Shown piece by piece: positions 35,101 through 46,905 of a stretch of 64,000 nucleotides of DNA. Position numbers and translations under genes: made by a program. The notes below the pieces were generated by a model. The model saw nothing but the letters and a program-made list of their open reading frames with translations. It searched no databases and had not been told where the DNA came from. Source of the stretch: Chrysopilus asiliformis. Its lineage: Eukaryota > Arthropoda > Insecta > Diptera > Rhagionidae. Location: positions 104,604,034 through 104,668,033 of the forward strand of contig OZ035962.1 in assembly GCA_964034945.1 (NCBI GenBank). The letters run 5' to 3'. The stretch's first letter is position 1. Each line of letters opens with the position of its first letter.

Positions 35101-38100
35101 TTCGAATGTCTTGGAAACTTTTTATTCAACATATCCATTATGTTTTTTTCGTTTTCTACAAGTAAGCCAGCGTCAACCAAATTATCCAATGTTGGGAAAC
35201 GTTTTTTTACTCGTGGCGAAACATTTATCAGAACCATCGTTAAACATAGGCAAACGTATCGCATTACAGTTCGTCGCATAACTCGACCGCGTTCATCCTA
35301 CAAAATATAAATGAATAAAAAAATTATCACAAAATTTCTGACGCATAGTTTTTTTTTTTTTGATAATAGAAAAAAAAATCTCCATCATTTTCACATGTTT
35401 TTAAAATTTAAGTAATATTTGGCCTTTCCAATGAATATTTATAAAGTCGAGTCAATTTTTAGTAGTAGTTTTTAATATTGCTACCAATGACAAATTTCGT
35501 TTCGACTATATCAAACCATAATTTTTTTTAGTCTATGATGAAGTTGCTACTAATTGGTAAGTACCATTAAAGTCTCAAAACCACATCAAAATGGAAACAA
35601 GCTTTGTTTGATTTTGTTTAACACGTTGGCTACCAGCCAAAAAAACGCTTACTCCGCTAGTATACACTGGGAAAAAACGCAAAAATCATTTCTGTACTTT
35701 GTGAGTCACCAGTGAACACAAGATCAATACAGACAAAAACGAACGAATCGAATAAAATATAACGGACAAAAAAAAACCCCTTTGTTCCGCACGAGCGACT
35801 GCACTCAACCATGGAACTTGAGAAACTGACGGTAATGACAATAGTGTGTGTACACCGGTAACTCACATGGTAGCCAACGTGTTAAAACATTTTCAAAAAG
35901 AGGGAAATAACATTGCGGCCGTTCGCTTATGGGAGCTTTCACTGTATTATCTACTTAATTGGACAAATTTAGCGACGAATTTAAAATTTTCGGCAAAATT
36001 ATTAAAATTGCAAAAAATATTGGTGTATGAAGAAGATATGATAGAGCAGTTCAATTGAATTTTGATGTATTGCAAAAATATGTAATATTTTAAATACTTT
36101 TTGCCTTATTATTTTTTTTTAGATATAACGCCCTGTTTCCAAAAAATAGGAAAAAACCTTACGGTTTTTATAGAGAATGGTGTATGTTTGAACCTGCTTA
36201 ACTGTATTTGATGAAAGTTTTATGAAACAAGCAAGAATCACAATTTTGATCCTAATAGTCTTAAAATGTCTCTAAATATGAGACAATTTTAAATAGGCAG
36301 TGTTCAAACATACGTTGAAATTTTCAATTTTAAATAACTTTACCTGTCCGTGTACGTTGGAACTAACAAAAACTGCTATGGGATCCGGCCATGGGATGCT
36401 TGTGTATTGATTCCACCATCTCGTCATAACAATAGTAACATAGAAGCCAAGGACGAAAGAAAGAGGTATAAGATTGCTGTACGCTGCGCAATACTGAGCA
36501 ATTCCTTCAAATAAACTGAAAAGAAGTTTTTCTCAGTTACAACGTAAATATTTCAAAATCATGAATTACTGTTTTTGGTCTTCATCCAGCGCCGTCCTAT
36601 AAATAATGTTGAGAACATAATACAAGAAAAGAAAAGCCGCTAAGTCCAGCCATACTAATTTGTAAATGCTGCCACGCCATCTGAAAATAACAAATAAAAA
36701 TTTATTGTATTATACAAATAGTTTCTATTTATGAATTAAAATCGCAGACATCTTTTATTTCAATGAAACTTTCATAGAGAAAATTGCAAAAGGACAAATC
36801 TAGACATAAATTGCTTTCGGTATTGATTTTTATTTAATAATGTATCCAATGGCGCTAAAGTTGGCGACCTCGATTTTTATCATTCCAGGCATATACGCCA
36901 ACCAACCGCGATGTATATGTTAATGGTGGATAGAAAGTAAAGATTTTTATCTAAAGTTAAAATGAACAAATTTTCTAGGAAATGGACTTTTCGGGGGGCT
37001 AAATTTTTTCGTAGCGTCGAAAACAGCACCTACCGTGTGAAGTCTAAAATAAAAGAGAGAATGAATTATAATCTGTATCAAAGACAAAATTACTAAACAT
37101 GATCAAATATATATATATTAAAAGGCTTGTCTGTCTGTCTATTCGCTAATAACTCGAGAATTACTGAACCGATTTAGACGAAACTTTGAGAGTGCTCGCC
37201 CATAAGAGCCTGTTCACATTGGTTGAAATAGTCCACCTAATTCTGACAGAAACTTGCAACATTTAGCCTTTGCAACATTCTGACAGAAACTTGCAACATT
37301 TAGCCTTTGCAAATGTTGCTTTGCAACATTTCACCTTTCCTTAATGTTGCCAGGTTCTGTCAGAATTAGGCGGACTATTTCTACCAATCTGAACATGGTC
37401 TAAGGCAGTGGTTTCCAAACTTTATTTTACCACGGCTCCCTTAAAAATATTTTAACCGTTATGTTTGCTACGGGGTAAGGGTAGCATCAGCAGCATAGTA
37501 GTTAATATGTACCTATATGTTACGTATTGTATTAGCTGCACGTGCACCTTTTTTGTCAATACTAGCTAATATTCGCGCCTCTCCTTAGACTAGTCCACGC
37601 CTCCCTAGGGAGGCGCGCCTCCCAGTTTGGAAAATGCTGGTCTAAGGGGCGGGTTTTAAGCCACAGATCAACTCAAGAATTAACTCAATTAAAATGTACT
37701 AAAAAAGAACAAAATAATTTTTGTGTGTTGTATATTAGAAATAAAAGCACCATAAATGTTGGAAAAACAAAATAAAAAAAATATTAATGCCCTGCAATTT
37801 AATAAAAGCTTCTTTAATTCTTGGAGTAAAACTTTTAATGACGAATATGTATTCCTAAAATAATTGCTTGGCTCTGTTGCTAAAATGGCCGTAATTTTGA
37901 TGATCTGGATTTGTTTGCTTGATCCAAATAATTTGCCACATAAATATTAAGCTATTTGCCAAAGATACTGAATTAATTGGGTAAACGCAAACTTATTATC
38001 GTAAACTAGACGGTGTGGGCTTTCCCTCGACATTAAATCAATCAAAATAATGTTGGAAAAACAAACGGAAATCACACAAAAAAAAGTGACCAGTGCCAAT

Positions 38101-41100
38101 TAAATAGACGCTCATATCAATAGTCTTTCGTAGTTTGGTATAGCTAGTGCCTGCGAAGCTTTTATAAAACGAATCCTCTGTAAAACCAAAGTGGATTTGC
38201 ATTCCAAAAATATCGGTAGTTTACCCTATACGTCGGTCTAGATTCAGTTTTGGGTAATCCGAAATTCGATAAATGAATTCAAGTCTGTATTTTATTGATA
38301 AACTTAAAAAATGTTGAAAGCCGCTGATTTTAAGTCATCATAACTCATCAGCTCAATTAGAACTAGAAAACTTTGATGCTGTGGGTAGGAAATAAGTATA
38401 GAAATGCAACATTACGAGTCAGACTTGATTGGAATCATAAAATCTACGTGAGTTGTAAAAAATCTTTTATGATAGATGTGTAGAAAACTGGAGGCAGTAT
38501 TTCAATTTTGTTTAATAATTTAAACACCGAAACAGCTGATTCATTGACAATGAAATCTAAAGTGCGGAATCTCCAGTATTATCAACCCATAGGCATTCAT
38601 AATTTCATTCAGTGTTATTAAAGTAATTGCCAACCTAATTGCTATTTAATTGCACTATTCGCAATTCAAACGATAATAAGTTTTGTACACGGTTAAAAAT
38701 TTGAGCATTTTTTTGAATACATATTTGTTTATCAAGATCTATTACTCCAAATTTTTATCAACTCGCATGTTTTTATCGATCTTTGTTGTCAAATGTCAAA
38801 AAAACACTAAATTTTTATCAAATTTACACAAAATATTTATCAAATTTTTACACCGGATACTAAATGTTGACAAAAGCACGTGGGTTGATAAAAATTTGGT
38901 GTATAAGATCTTGACAAACAAAAACGTATTCAAATTGTGAAATTTTTAACCGTGTAGGTATTTTTTGAGTTCGTTGATATGCTAGTTTCATGTGTTTCTG
39001 ATTGAAAATGACACAATTAAGTACTTATCAGGAAATAGTTGAGTACAAATGTATTTTAAAATTCACAGCAATTTTTTTTAGTATGCATTGTGAATCCAGT
39101 TCGTAGCTTTAATTTTTTTTCCACTTTCTCATACGTAATATGTATAGTAATTAAAAAAAAATCTTTTAAACACATTTTTTTATTTCCAAAAATGTTTATT
39201 TTTCAGTTGCTATATCGTCATGTTGCAGCCAGAGTCACAAAACTGCAAAATCGTACTTAAGAGATAAACGAGTTTCAAGATTACGACACTTCTGATTTTG
39301 GGTGCATTTATTGAAAAACTAAAAACGAAAAATTGTAATTATAGCAAAATTATTATAATTACTATTTTGAAAATTTTACACAAGCAACATGCGGCTTCTG
39401 TGCACCTTTTCAGCATAATAACTTAAACCGACCAAAAGTCAGTTTCGCGACTCTGGCTGATATAAGGTTTATTGAATTCGTTTGGCAAGTTACGTAACTG
39501 AATTTTGGCGGCTAGGTTCAATGGCAGATTATTAATAGATTTATGGCTAGAGAAAAGTAAACGTTTCATATCTTACTTTTAACTACTTGAAGTATCTGTT
39601 TGCCATTTGACCGATTTTTAATTTACACCACTTCATGTTAAGTGGCGTCCAGAATACGAACGAAGTTCCAAAGCTATGATAAATCTATGAAACATGACGA
39701 AAATAATTTTTTCTCTAATTAACGCCATCGAGTGCCTTAAATTATTATTCTACGGTCAATAGACAGACAAATGTACTGAAGTTGATATGCGACAGAATTT
39801 TATAATGAAGTGAACTTTATGGAACGATAGCTTGACCAAAAATGAATATTGGAGTGGCGGCTCAATTTGATGACATCAGAATAAAGATTTTTTGCGGAGC
39901 GAAATTCTTGATGAGATATATTTTTCACTGTTAATCAAATTACCGACATAAAAACGTTTTAGTGCATCTTGCAAAAAAAAAATGGAAAAGAGTTTCTAGT
40001 CGCACAGAGAAAAATGTGTCACTACTATCGCAAATAAGAAACGATGTTTTTCGCGACAGCAAATATTTTTGCTAAACAAATTTACGTATGTTTTAGCTGG
40101 AAGGTGCTATGTTTACGGCTGAGATCATTCCTACAGATAAAATTTTGTTAATCCAAAAATACACAACACGGTAATCATCTTTTATAAGATCGGTGTATCT
40201 GAACTAATTTTGAAAAAATAGTAAGGAACTGTGAAAAGATTGTTTCACTACAGACGTAATCGATTTCTTTAAAGAAAATATTGAAAAGATAAGCAGCTGT
40301 AAATATAGAGAGTTGTAAGGTAATTAGTTTTGATTAAAAGGCTGATAATACAAACAGAAAAATATGTGGTGATGTCGATGTTATTTACCAGGTGTATAGG
40401 TTAATTCTCGCTGTTTTTTTAATGAAAAGAAAGACATTTTTTGAGGAGAGAAACCAAAAATCCTTTATTCAAAGTATTTTACATCGCTAGCTACACATTT
40501 TCTCCACCTCTCTGGCAATTTGTGGATACCTCGCCCAAAAAAATCCCGTTGTTTAAAGGAAAACCATTCGTCGACCCATTTTCCGACCTCCCCGGGTGTT
40601 TTGAAGTGCTGGTCCTTGAGCGCGTGAACCATCGATGAAAACAAATGGTAGTCGGAAGGGGCCAAGTCTGGTGAGTAAGCCCCATGGGCTAGCACTTCAC
40701 AGCTGAGTGCTTCCAACGTCTCGCGAATCGGTTTTGCCGTATTTGCCGGAGCATTGTCGTGGAGCAAAATCATCTTGTGTTGCCTTTTTATACCCGTATG
40801 GTGAAACCAAAGGGTATATTAGATTTGCCTTACCGTTTGTAACGCCAAGATCCCGTCATCACACAAAAAAATGAATTACACCAGTGTGTTTAGAATGATA
40901 AAAAAAGTTGAATTTTGCATGTCCGTCCGTCTGTCTGTCCGTCTGTCTGTCTGTCTGCCTGTCCGTCTGTCTGTCTGTCTGTCTGTGGCGCGGATTGCGG
41001 GCGCACGGATTGAGCTAGAGACTTGAAATTTTGCACAGATCCGTTTTTTGTAAAATGTGAGGCTAAAGTCCTTAATGGGCAAAAATGGACCATTAGGGGG

Positions 41101-42920
41101 GGTACCCCCCATACGAACGAAAACGTTTTTTCTGAATATCTCAAAAACGGTGAATTTTATCAAAAAAGTCCAAGAACAAAGGTTATTTAGGATATGATTC
41201 TACATAAAACTCCCATACATGAAAATCCGATTGGAATAAATTTTTAAAAATCTTATTGGAAAATTTGACTTCAAAGTGGAATTTTGATACAACTGTTCGC
41301 TGTTCACTTAAATCACCATACGGGTTTTCAATAATTGCCAGATTGGCAATTATAGCTTTTGTTATGTTTTGATATTGTGGCCGTTTCTTGAGCAGTGCGC
41401 GGTTCAAATCGATGAGTTGTTGTCGGTAGCGATCTGTGTTAACCGTTTGACTAGGTTTGAGTAGCTCATAATAGATCACTCCATTGCTTTCAAGCGATCG
41501 GAAATGGTTGCCTGAGAAACTCCTAGTTGTTCTGCGAGTTGTTGTTGCGTTTGCGCGCCATTTTCATCCAATAATGCTTGCAATTCGATGTCTTCAAACT
41601 TTTTCGGCTGTCCGGGGCGCTTCTTGTCTTCCACATCAAAATCACCAACTTTAAATCGTCGGAACCAATCTCTGCAAGTTGTTTCTGATAGAGCATTATC
41701 GCCATAAGCTTCTACAAGTATTCGATGAGATTCAGCTGCAGTTTTCTTCAAACGGTAACAAAATAATAATGCTGTCCGCATTCGCATTTTTCTGGTACTA
41801 AATTCGACATTTTCACTGCTTTTTAAAAAAATGATTTTGTTTACCACGCGGTCAAGTAACAACTAATTTTTGTTCAGTTGTCATTCAACTTTCAAGGAAA
41901 AAAAGGTCCGTTATTTTAGCTCATTTTAAGATGTAGATAACGCCATCTATGTGTGAACAGCGAGATGTAACCTATACACCTGGTATACTTGAGAAGATCC
42001 AAATGGAGTTGAAATCACTTCAGACCTCCTTGAATTTGAAATGTATTGATATACGAGGCTCAATGTTTTGTTCCAGGTTTTACTAGGATATACGACGCTT
42101 AATTTCTTAAAAAAAAAAAAAAAAATTTATTATGAATTTTGATTCATTTCAAAACAAGGGACGCAAGATCAGATAAACATACACCGACAGAACATTATCC
42201 AACATCATAATACAATAAAAAGATTTTAAAAAAAAACTTGAATCAGAGAACTTCTCAAAAGGTTTACTAAAAACTCGGTTTTTATATAGTGCAACCTCGA
42301 TAACTCGGAATCCTCGATAAATCGAAGATTTTGCATTCCCTTTGAAAGTCCCTATCTAACTCCGTGTTTATTTACCTCGATAACTCGAAAGTAACTCTCG
42401 ATAAGTCAAATTTGTACAATTTCTGGACAACCTTCCGGAACTTAATAAATCCAAGTTTCTACCCAGAAACCCCAGTAACTCCAAGAAACTTCGATTAATC
42501 GAGTAAAAATGGTATCAACTTGAATAAATCGAAAATTCGGAAAGTAGTTAAAGGACCAGTGCATTTAAACTTAGTGGTGATAAAACGATCGAGTAAAACC
42601 TTATCTTGCATCATAACTCATCATCGATCTCGGTAATTCGAAGTTTCCTGCGTCTGTCTTTGTCAATTTCGACTTATGGAGGTTCCATTGTAGAACACAA
42701 GTTGTCTTTTATAAACACTTGATTTTCAAAAAAAAAATCTTAAAAGAGTGTGTGACTTCTCATGTTTTTATACCCGTATGGTGAAACCAAAGGGTATATT
42801 AACTTTGCCTTACCGTTTGTAACGCCAAGATCCCGTCATCGCACAAAAAAATTAATTACACCAGTGTGTTTAGAATGATAAAAATATTTAATTTTTCCAT
42901 GTCCGTCCGTCTGTCTGTCT

Positions 42921-42954
<34 letters not shown>

Positions 42955-43648
42955 CTGTGGCGCGGATTGCAGGCGCACGGATTGAGCTAGAGACTTGAAA
43001 TTTTGCGCAGATCCGTTTTTCGTAAAATGCGAGGCTAAGTTCGTTAATGGGCAAAAATGGACCATTAGGGGGGGTACCCCCCATACGAACGAAAACGGTT
43101 TTTGTGAATATCTCGAAAACTGTTCATATTATCAAATAAGTGCAAGAACAAAAGTTATTTAGGATATGATTCTACATAAAACTCCCATACATCAAAATCC
43201 GATTGGAATAAATTTTAAAAAATCTTATTGGAAAGTTTGACTTCAAAGTGGAATTTTGGTATAACTGTTCGAATTTTGATACGAACATCACCATACGGGT
43301 TTTCAATAATTGCCAGATTGGCAATTATAGCTTTTGTTATGTTTTATAGTCGTATTTACAATGCTTGTCATAGCCTAAATATACTTGTATGCCAATTTAT
43401 TCAATCCTTTCAATTTATTAAATGATAACATTGTCTTTTAGCTTTTGCAGAATAAATTATCGAAAGTGAATCACATTTCACGGTTTTTGAAAAATTAATA
43501 ATAATAAATAATTCATTTTATTTTCGATTAATCCTAATATTCCCATCATATTATATTAAAGATTCGGTATAACCAACCTGAACAGAAGTTTAAGAAAGCA
43601 CCCAAATCCACGGCAGGTAGCTACCTCAGCAGTGTACGTTACTGTCAT
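32195..43648 (-). CDS. Best1: Bestrophin (Ca2+-activated anion channel, Best1-like)
   Basis: Exons in transcript order: 43648-43578, 36680-36570, 36515-36344, 35297-34716, 34654-34318, 33146-32985, 32920-32489, 32433-32195. They sum to 2106 nt, or 701 aa. The start MTVTYTAEVATCRGFGCFLK and the joined R-W-R-G-S-I-Y-K are typical. TM1 is followed by the pore neck helix SNLIPLSFVLGFYVT and RWWNQY..IPWPDP. Next come KHWLPIVWAASIVTRARKEG and the acidic calcium clasp NPFGEDDDDFE (about residues 302-312) with VNWMVDRNLQVSY. The C-terminal 300 residues are low-complexity and poorly conserved. Bestrophins form pentameric plasma-membrane chloride channels. Donor choice at exon 5/6 (34318) is the least certain but keeps the frame. 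Intron 1 is 6.9 kb and packed with transposons. Confidence 0.95.
35622..35881. mobile_element. PiggyBac-type MITE, CACGTTGGCTACCA family, copy 2
   Basis: Same perfect TIRs as 22279-22359, bordered by TTAA (35618-35621, 35882-35885). The inner parts also share GTGAGTCACC and GCCAAAAAAACGC text with copy 1, so the 81-bp copy is probably an internal-deletion derivative. Located in bestrophin intron 3. Confidence 0.8.
37206..37400. mobile_element. MITE with TAA target duplication
   Basis: TIRs GAGCCTGTTCACATTGGTTG / complement of ACCAATCTGAACATGGTC, continuing GAAATAGTCC.CCTAATTCTG, with TAA at 37203-37205 and 37401-37403. Inside, a ~37-bp unit (ATTCTGACAGAAACTTGCAA..) is duplicated in tandem. 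Confidence 0.65.
38688..38954. mobile_element. TA-flanked MITE (Tc1/mariner-like), CACGGTTAAAAATTT ends
   Basis: TIR CACGGTTAAAAATTTGAGCA pairs with the right end AAATTTTTAACCGTG, and pairing continues through GAATAC..TTTGTTTATCAAGATCT. TA flanks on both sides (38686-38687, 38955-38956). 267 bp, almost entirely palindromic. Confidence 0.7.
40388..41983 (-). mobile_element. Decayed mariner transposon, internally deleted and split
   Basis: TIR CCAGGTGTATAGGTTA at both ends, flanked by TA (40386-40387, 41984-41985). The minus strand encodes pieces of a mariner transposase. One is an N-terminal helix-turn-helix half (about 41862-41487; KKTAAESHRILVEAYGDNAL, SQATISDR). Then comes a jump to IYYELLKPSQTVNTDRYRQQ with the first catalytic Asp region missing. 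After a break come LLHDNAPAN (second Asp) and AYSPDLAPSDYHLF (third Asp) to ..KLPERWRKCVAS. A stop and at least one frameshift are present near the start, so it is not active. Bases 40785-41370 are a later insertion. Confidence 0.85.
40785..41370 (+). mobile_element. Helentron/DINE-like (mini-me) repeat, copy 2, inside mariner
   Basis: It starts TTTTTATACCCGTATGGTG, carries a central (GTCY)n block (about 40919-40986), and has a 3' stem-loop AATTGCCAGATTGGCAATT near 41330-41350. It ends ..GTTATGTTTT. Removing it restores the mariner frame Q-Y-Q-R-Q-H-K with only a TT at the junction. Insertion at TT, a central microsatellite and a 3' hairpin are features described for helentron-associated elements; the class is inferred. 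Confidence 0.75.
42287..42690. mobile_element. Pogo/Tigger-like MITE, CCTCGATAACTCG family
   Basis: Ends TAGTGCAACCTCGATAACTC and ..ATGGAGGTTCCATTG are inverted and flanked by TA. The body contains many degenerate CGATAACTCGAAG words, as in 6688-6858. 404 bp, no coding capacity. Confidence 0.65.
42765..43345 (+). mobile_element. Helentron/DINE-like (mini-me) repeat, copy 3
   Basis: Colinear with copy 2 over its whole length: same 5' end TTTTTATACCCGTATGGTG, (GTCY)n at about 42901-42957, same hairpin AATTGCCAGATTGGCAATT and end GTTATGTTTT. It differs in microsatellite length and a few substitutions. Confidence 0.75.
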
Positions 43649-45172
43649 TTTTATGCGCCTTTAAATTTTATTGTCGCTCCTAATAATAATTATATCACAA
43701 GCAAATTATGGAAGATTCAAAAGAATGCGAATTTTCAACAATTTTTTAAGCACTAATTATTTTATAACGATTTTATATTTACTTAACTCTCTAAAATAAG
43801 AATGCTACACAATTTTTATAAAAATACACTATAAATATTTAATTGAGACTTTTTAAGCACTGAGGCACAATTTTTTCGCTCCACAATAATCTTTAGGCAC
43901 CAGCTTTAAATTCCTTTTTTATTGTCGCTGTTAATTTTTTAAATTTAATGTAACTTTTTAACATTTGTGTTGATAACTTCATATTTTCATTTTTACGTAT
44001 CATTTTTATCAAATGATGTTTTTTTTATATGAAAATTGCAATATAACAGCATACAAATAATTTTCCACATGATGATGACTCAAAACAAAACAATAATCAC
44101 GTTATTTAACACTTCAATGGGCAAACATCATTTTTTCTCTTTTTTTTTGAAATTATGTTCATTTATTTTAATACACCGCGAATTCGTACATATTTTGATT
44201 ACGTGAACACCAATTGGTAAATATCTTAAATTGAAATTATTTAGTATTAACCACTGTCGCCGTAGTCTGAAAATTTTGTATCGGCATTGAAGATAAGATA
44301 AGAAATAATTTTAATGATAATAATGGAATGAAATGACGTATTGAAGGTGTTTATTTTTACGAGTATATTTCTCTAGAACAATCTTAGAGTTACATATTGG
44401 AATTTGGAAGAATTTCACGTGAGATGGAAAATTGTTTTGATAAGAAGTCTTATAAACAACAGATTTTAATCAGTAGCAACATAATCAATCAAATAACTTG
44501 AATGGCAATCGCCAATTCAGTACCATAGAAAAACGATTACTAATTATGTAGCAATTGAGTTGTTTTTATAGTTACTTGTTAAATAGTAAGATAGCAACAA
44601 TCGTCAGGGGCCTGTTATAAAATATCCTGCATCGAACTTTGAGAACAATTCCAATCGTAATGTGGTGTACGGGAAACTTGTGTGAGATTAGTTTTCCCGA
44701 CTCTATTTAGTGTAAACTCTTTTAACGCTTCTATTATGTTCGGGTCATTTTATGACCCAAAGAAATTTAAACCAAAAATACACGTGGGTCATTTTATGAC
44801 CCGAAACATTCTATTTGTGTGTATTTTTTGAACAGTTGATAAAATTTTACAGTTTTCAAAGCGAAAGAATGTGCGATCCTAATAATGTTTGATGGTATGG
44901 GGAAATTTATCTGTTGGAAATTATTTTCGAATCACTTTTTGTCTGTATAATTCATGTTTTATTTTATTCCTGATAGACACTCGAATTTTCATATAAAACC
45001 GTCCGAATAAATTCAAATTTCGACAATTTTGCGATAGATTTTTGTGATTTTATTTTGCGATAGATGAATAAAATTCGCTGAACAATTCAAGAAAAAATTG
45101 CAAGTGTAAACGGAGCCTTACAATTACAAATTGCATGATCAACGGATAACCTTAGCATGCCACAAAAGCTTA

Positions 45173-45617
45173 TGGGGCTATTCACGAATGTAAATGTATC
45201 TGCAACTGTAACTTTACATGTTCCACATGATTCATACTAATTTTACATTAGATTCCAAATTGGTATTCACAAACTGTAACTGAATAATAGGGATTCCTGA
45301 CAGTTGCTTCTTCTGAACTGTATAACAAATCGTATAAACATTTCTTTCTAAGTATTTTAATTAACTTACTCAGAATCTTCTTCCCATCCATTATACAACA
45401 ATATTAAGTCCGACATATTTCCTTTATTCTTAAAATTTTGCATTTTTCTTAAAAAATGTAACCTTATGGATAAGTTTTCTCTCGGCATAAACTTACAGAT
45501 GATTTGACAGCTAGTTACAGATACAGAATGTCAAAGTTACAGTTTGTGAATAGCAAAGTGGACTGAAAATGTAAAGTTACAGATACAGAGCAATCTTACA
45601 TTTTAAGAATAGGCCCA
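45173..45617. mobile_element. MITE with TTA target duplication (Harbinger-like)
   Basis: TIRs TGGGGCTATTCACGAATGTA / complement of ..TTAAGAATAGGCCCA are flanked by TTA (45170-45172, 45618-45620). The subterminal GTAACTTTACATG and GTTTGTGAATAGC stretches also pair. Confidence 0.65.
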
Positions 45618-45971
45618 TTAATTTTATTTACAAAAAATTCCTCAGATATAAAAATTGTAAGACCCCGTTTACATTTAAGATTTTTCCTTTAATTTGATCG
45701 CAAATTTTATTAGCAAAAGTTTCAATGGTTGTGTAACTTGAGTTTTATGTCACAGAATAATATTTACGAGATAAAGTGCCAAATCGTAGCACCGCCAAAG
45801 GATAGGGTACTTTGAAACCGTGTAGGGAACGAATAGTACTTTATTACTAGGGTGACCAGATTCCTATTTCTGTAAACCCGAAGATTGGTCGTGATGGAAA
45901 AAATTAATGTGGCGAAAAGCGATAATATTTCACTCTAAAATATTGGAAGAATCTGGACACCAAGTCACATA

Positions 45972-46905
45972 AAGGGTGGTTAAATTTTAAGGGCCGATGT
46001 TGAATGTGAACCACACCTAAACGTCAAGTTTTTTTCTGCATTTCATTTGACATTTCTCAATTTCAGACTAACTCAATTTGAACCATGGAAAGATACACAA
46101 TCGAGCAACGCGTTAAAGTTATTCAGGCTTATTATGAAAATGGGCGTTCAAATCAAAATGCATATCGTGCACTTCGTGCCGCCAGCCCATAAACCGCACC
46201 AAACAGTCACTCTTTGTGGGTGCATTGGTTTTTCGACAATCACTCTTGGATTATCATTCGCCCAAATGCGGCTGTTCTGCTTATTGACGAATCCACTGAG
46301 GTGAAAATGTGCCTCATCACTGAAGATGATTTTCTTCGAAAATTGATCATCCACTGTTGCCATTTCTTGCCACCATTCTGACCATTGACGACGCTTGAAA
46401 TGGTCAAGAGGCTTTAGTTCTTGAGTCAATTGCACCTTGTAAGCGTGTAAATGCAAGTCTTTATGCATAATGTTCATCAACGACGAGCGTGGGAGGTGCA
46501 ATTGTTGGGCACGACGACGAGTTGAGGTGGACGGCTCTTCAGCCACACTATCGCGAACAGCAGCAATATTTTCTGCAGTACGAGCTGTACGAGCATGCAC
46601 TGGTGTTTTCACATCTCCTACAGACCCGGTTTGCTCAAATTTTTGCACGATTTTTCCGATTGTACGCACATTTGGACGATTAAATTGACCGAAAAAATCA
46701 CGAAGTGCACGATATGCATTTTGATTTGAACGCCCATTTTCATAATAAGCCTGAATAACTTTAACGCGTTGCTCGATTGTGTATCTTTCCATGGTTCAAA
46801 TTGAGTTAGTCTGAAATTGAGAAATGTCAAATGAAATGTAGAAAAAAACTTGACGTTTAGGTGTGGTTCACATTCAACATCGGCCCTTAAAATTTAACCA
46901 CCCTT
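45972..46905 (-). mobile_element. Mariner-superfamily element with two inverted 5' ends
   Basis: Left arm 45972-46177 and right arm 46700-46905 are 206-bp inverted copies differing by one base, flanked by TA (45970-45971, 46906-46907). From 46792 down to about 46178 the minus strand encodes the N-terminal two thirds of a transposase: MERYTIEQRVKVIQAYYENG, a helix-turn-helix region, and FSDEAHFHLSGFVNKQNSRI with the first catalytic Asp, up to VTVWCGLWAGG. The second and third catalytic residues and the true 3' end are missing. They are replaced by a second, inverted 5' end that repeats the start of the transposase gene. Non-autonomous by structure, but the ends look young. Confidence 0.85.

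Larger units (their letters stand above)
36681..43577 (-). other. Bestrophin intron 1, transposon-rich
   Basis: Contains a CTGT microsatellite repeat (37106-37190), a TAA-flanked MITE (37206-37400), a TA-flanked MITE (38688-38954), a mariner split by a DINE-like repeat (40388-41983), a pogo-like MITE (42287-42690) and another DINE-like copy (42765-43345). The stretches 37401-38687 and 38955-40387 show nothing recognisable. Confidence 0.75.

Noticed and set aside
37106..37190. CTGT repeat block as a CRISPR-like or regulatory array
   Set aside because: It is the reverse-oriented (GTCT)n tail of an interspersed repeat; simple microsatellite, no spacers.
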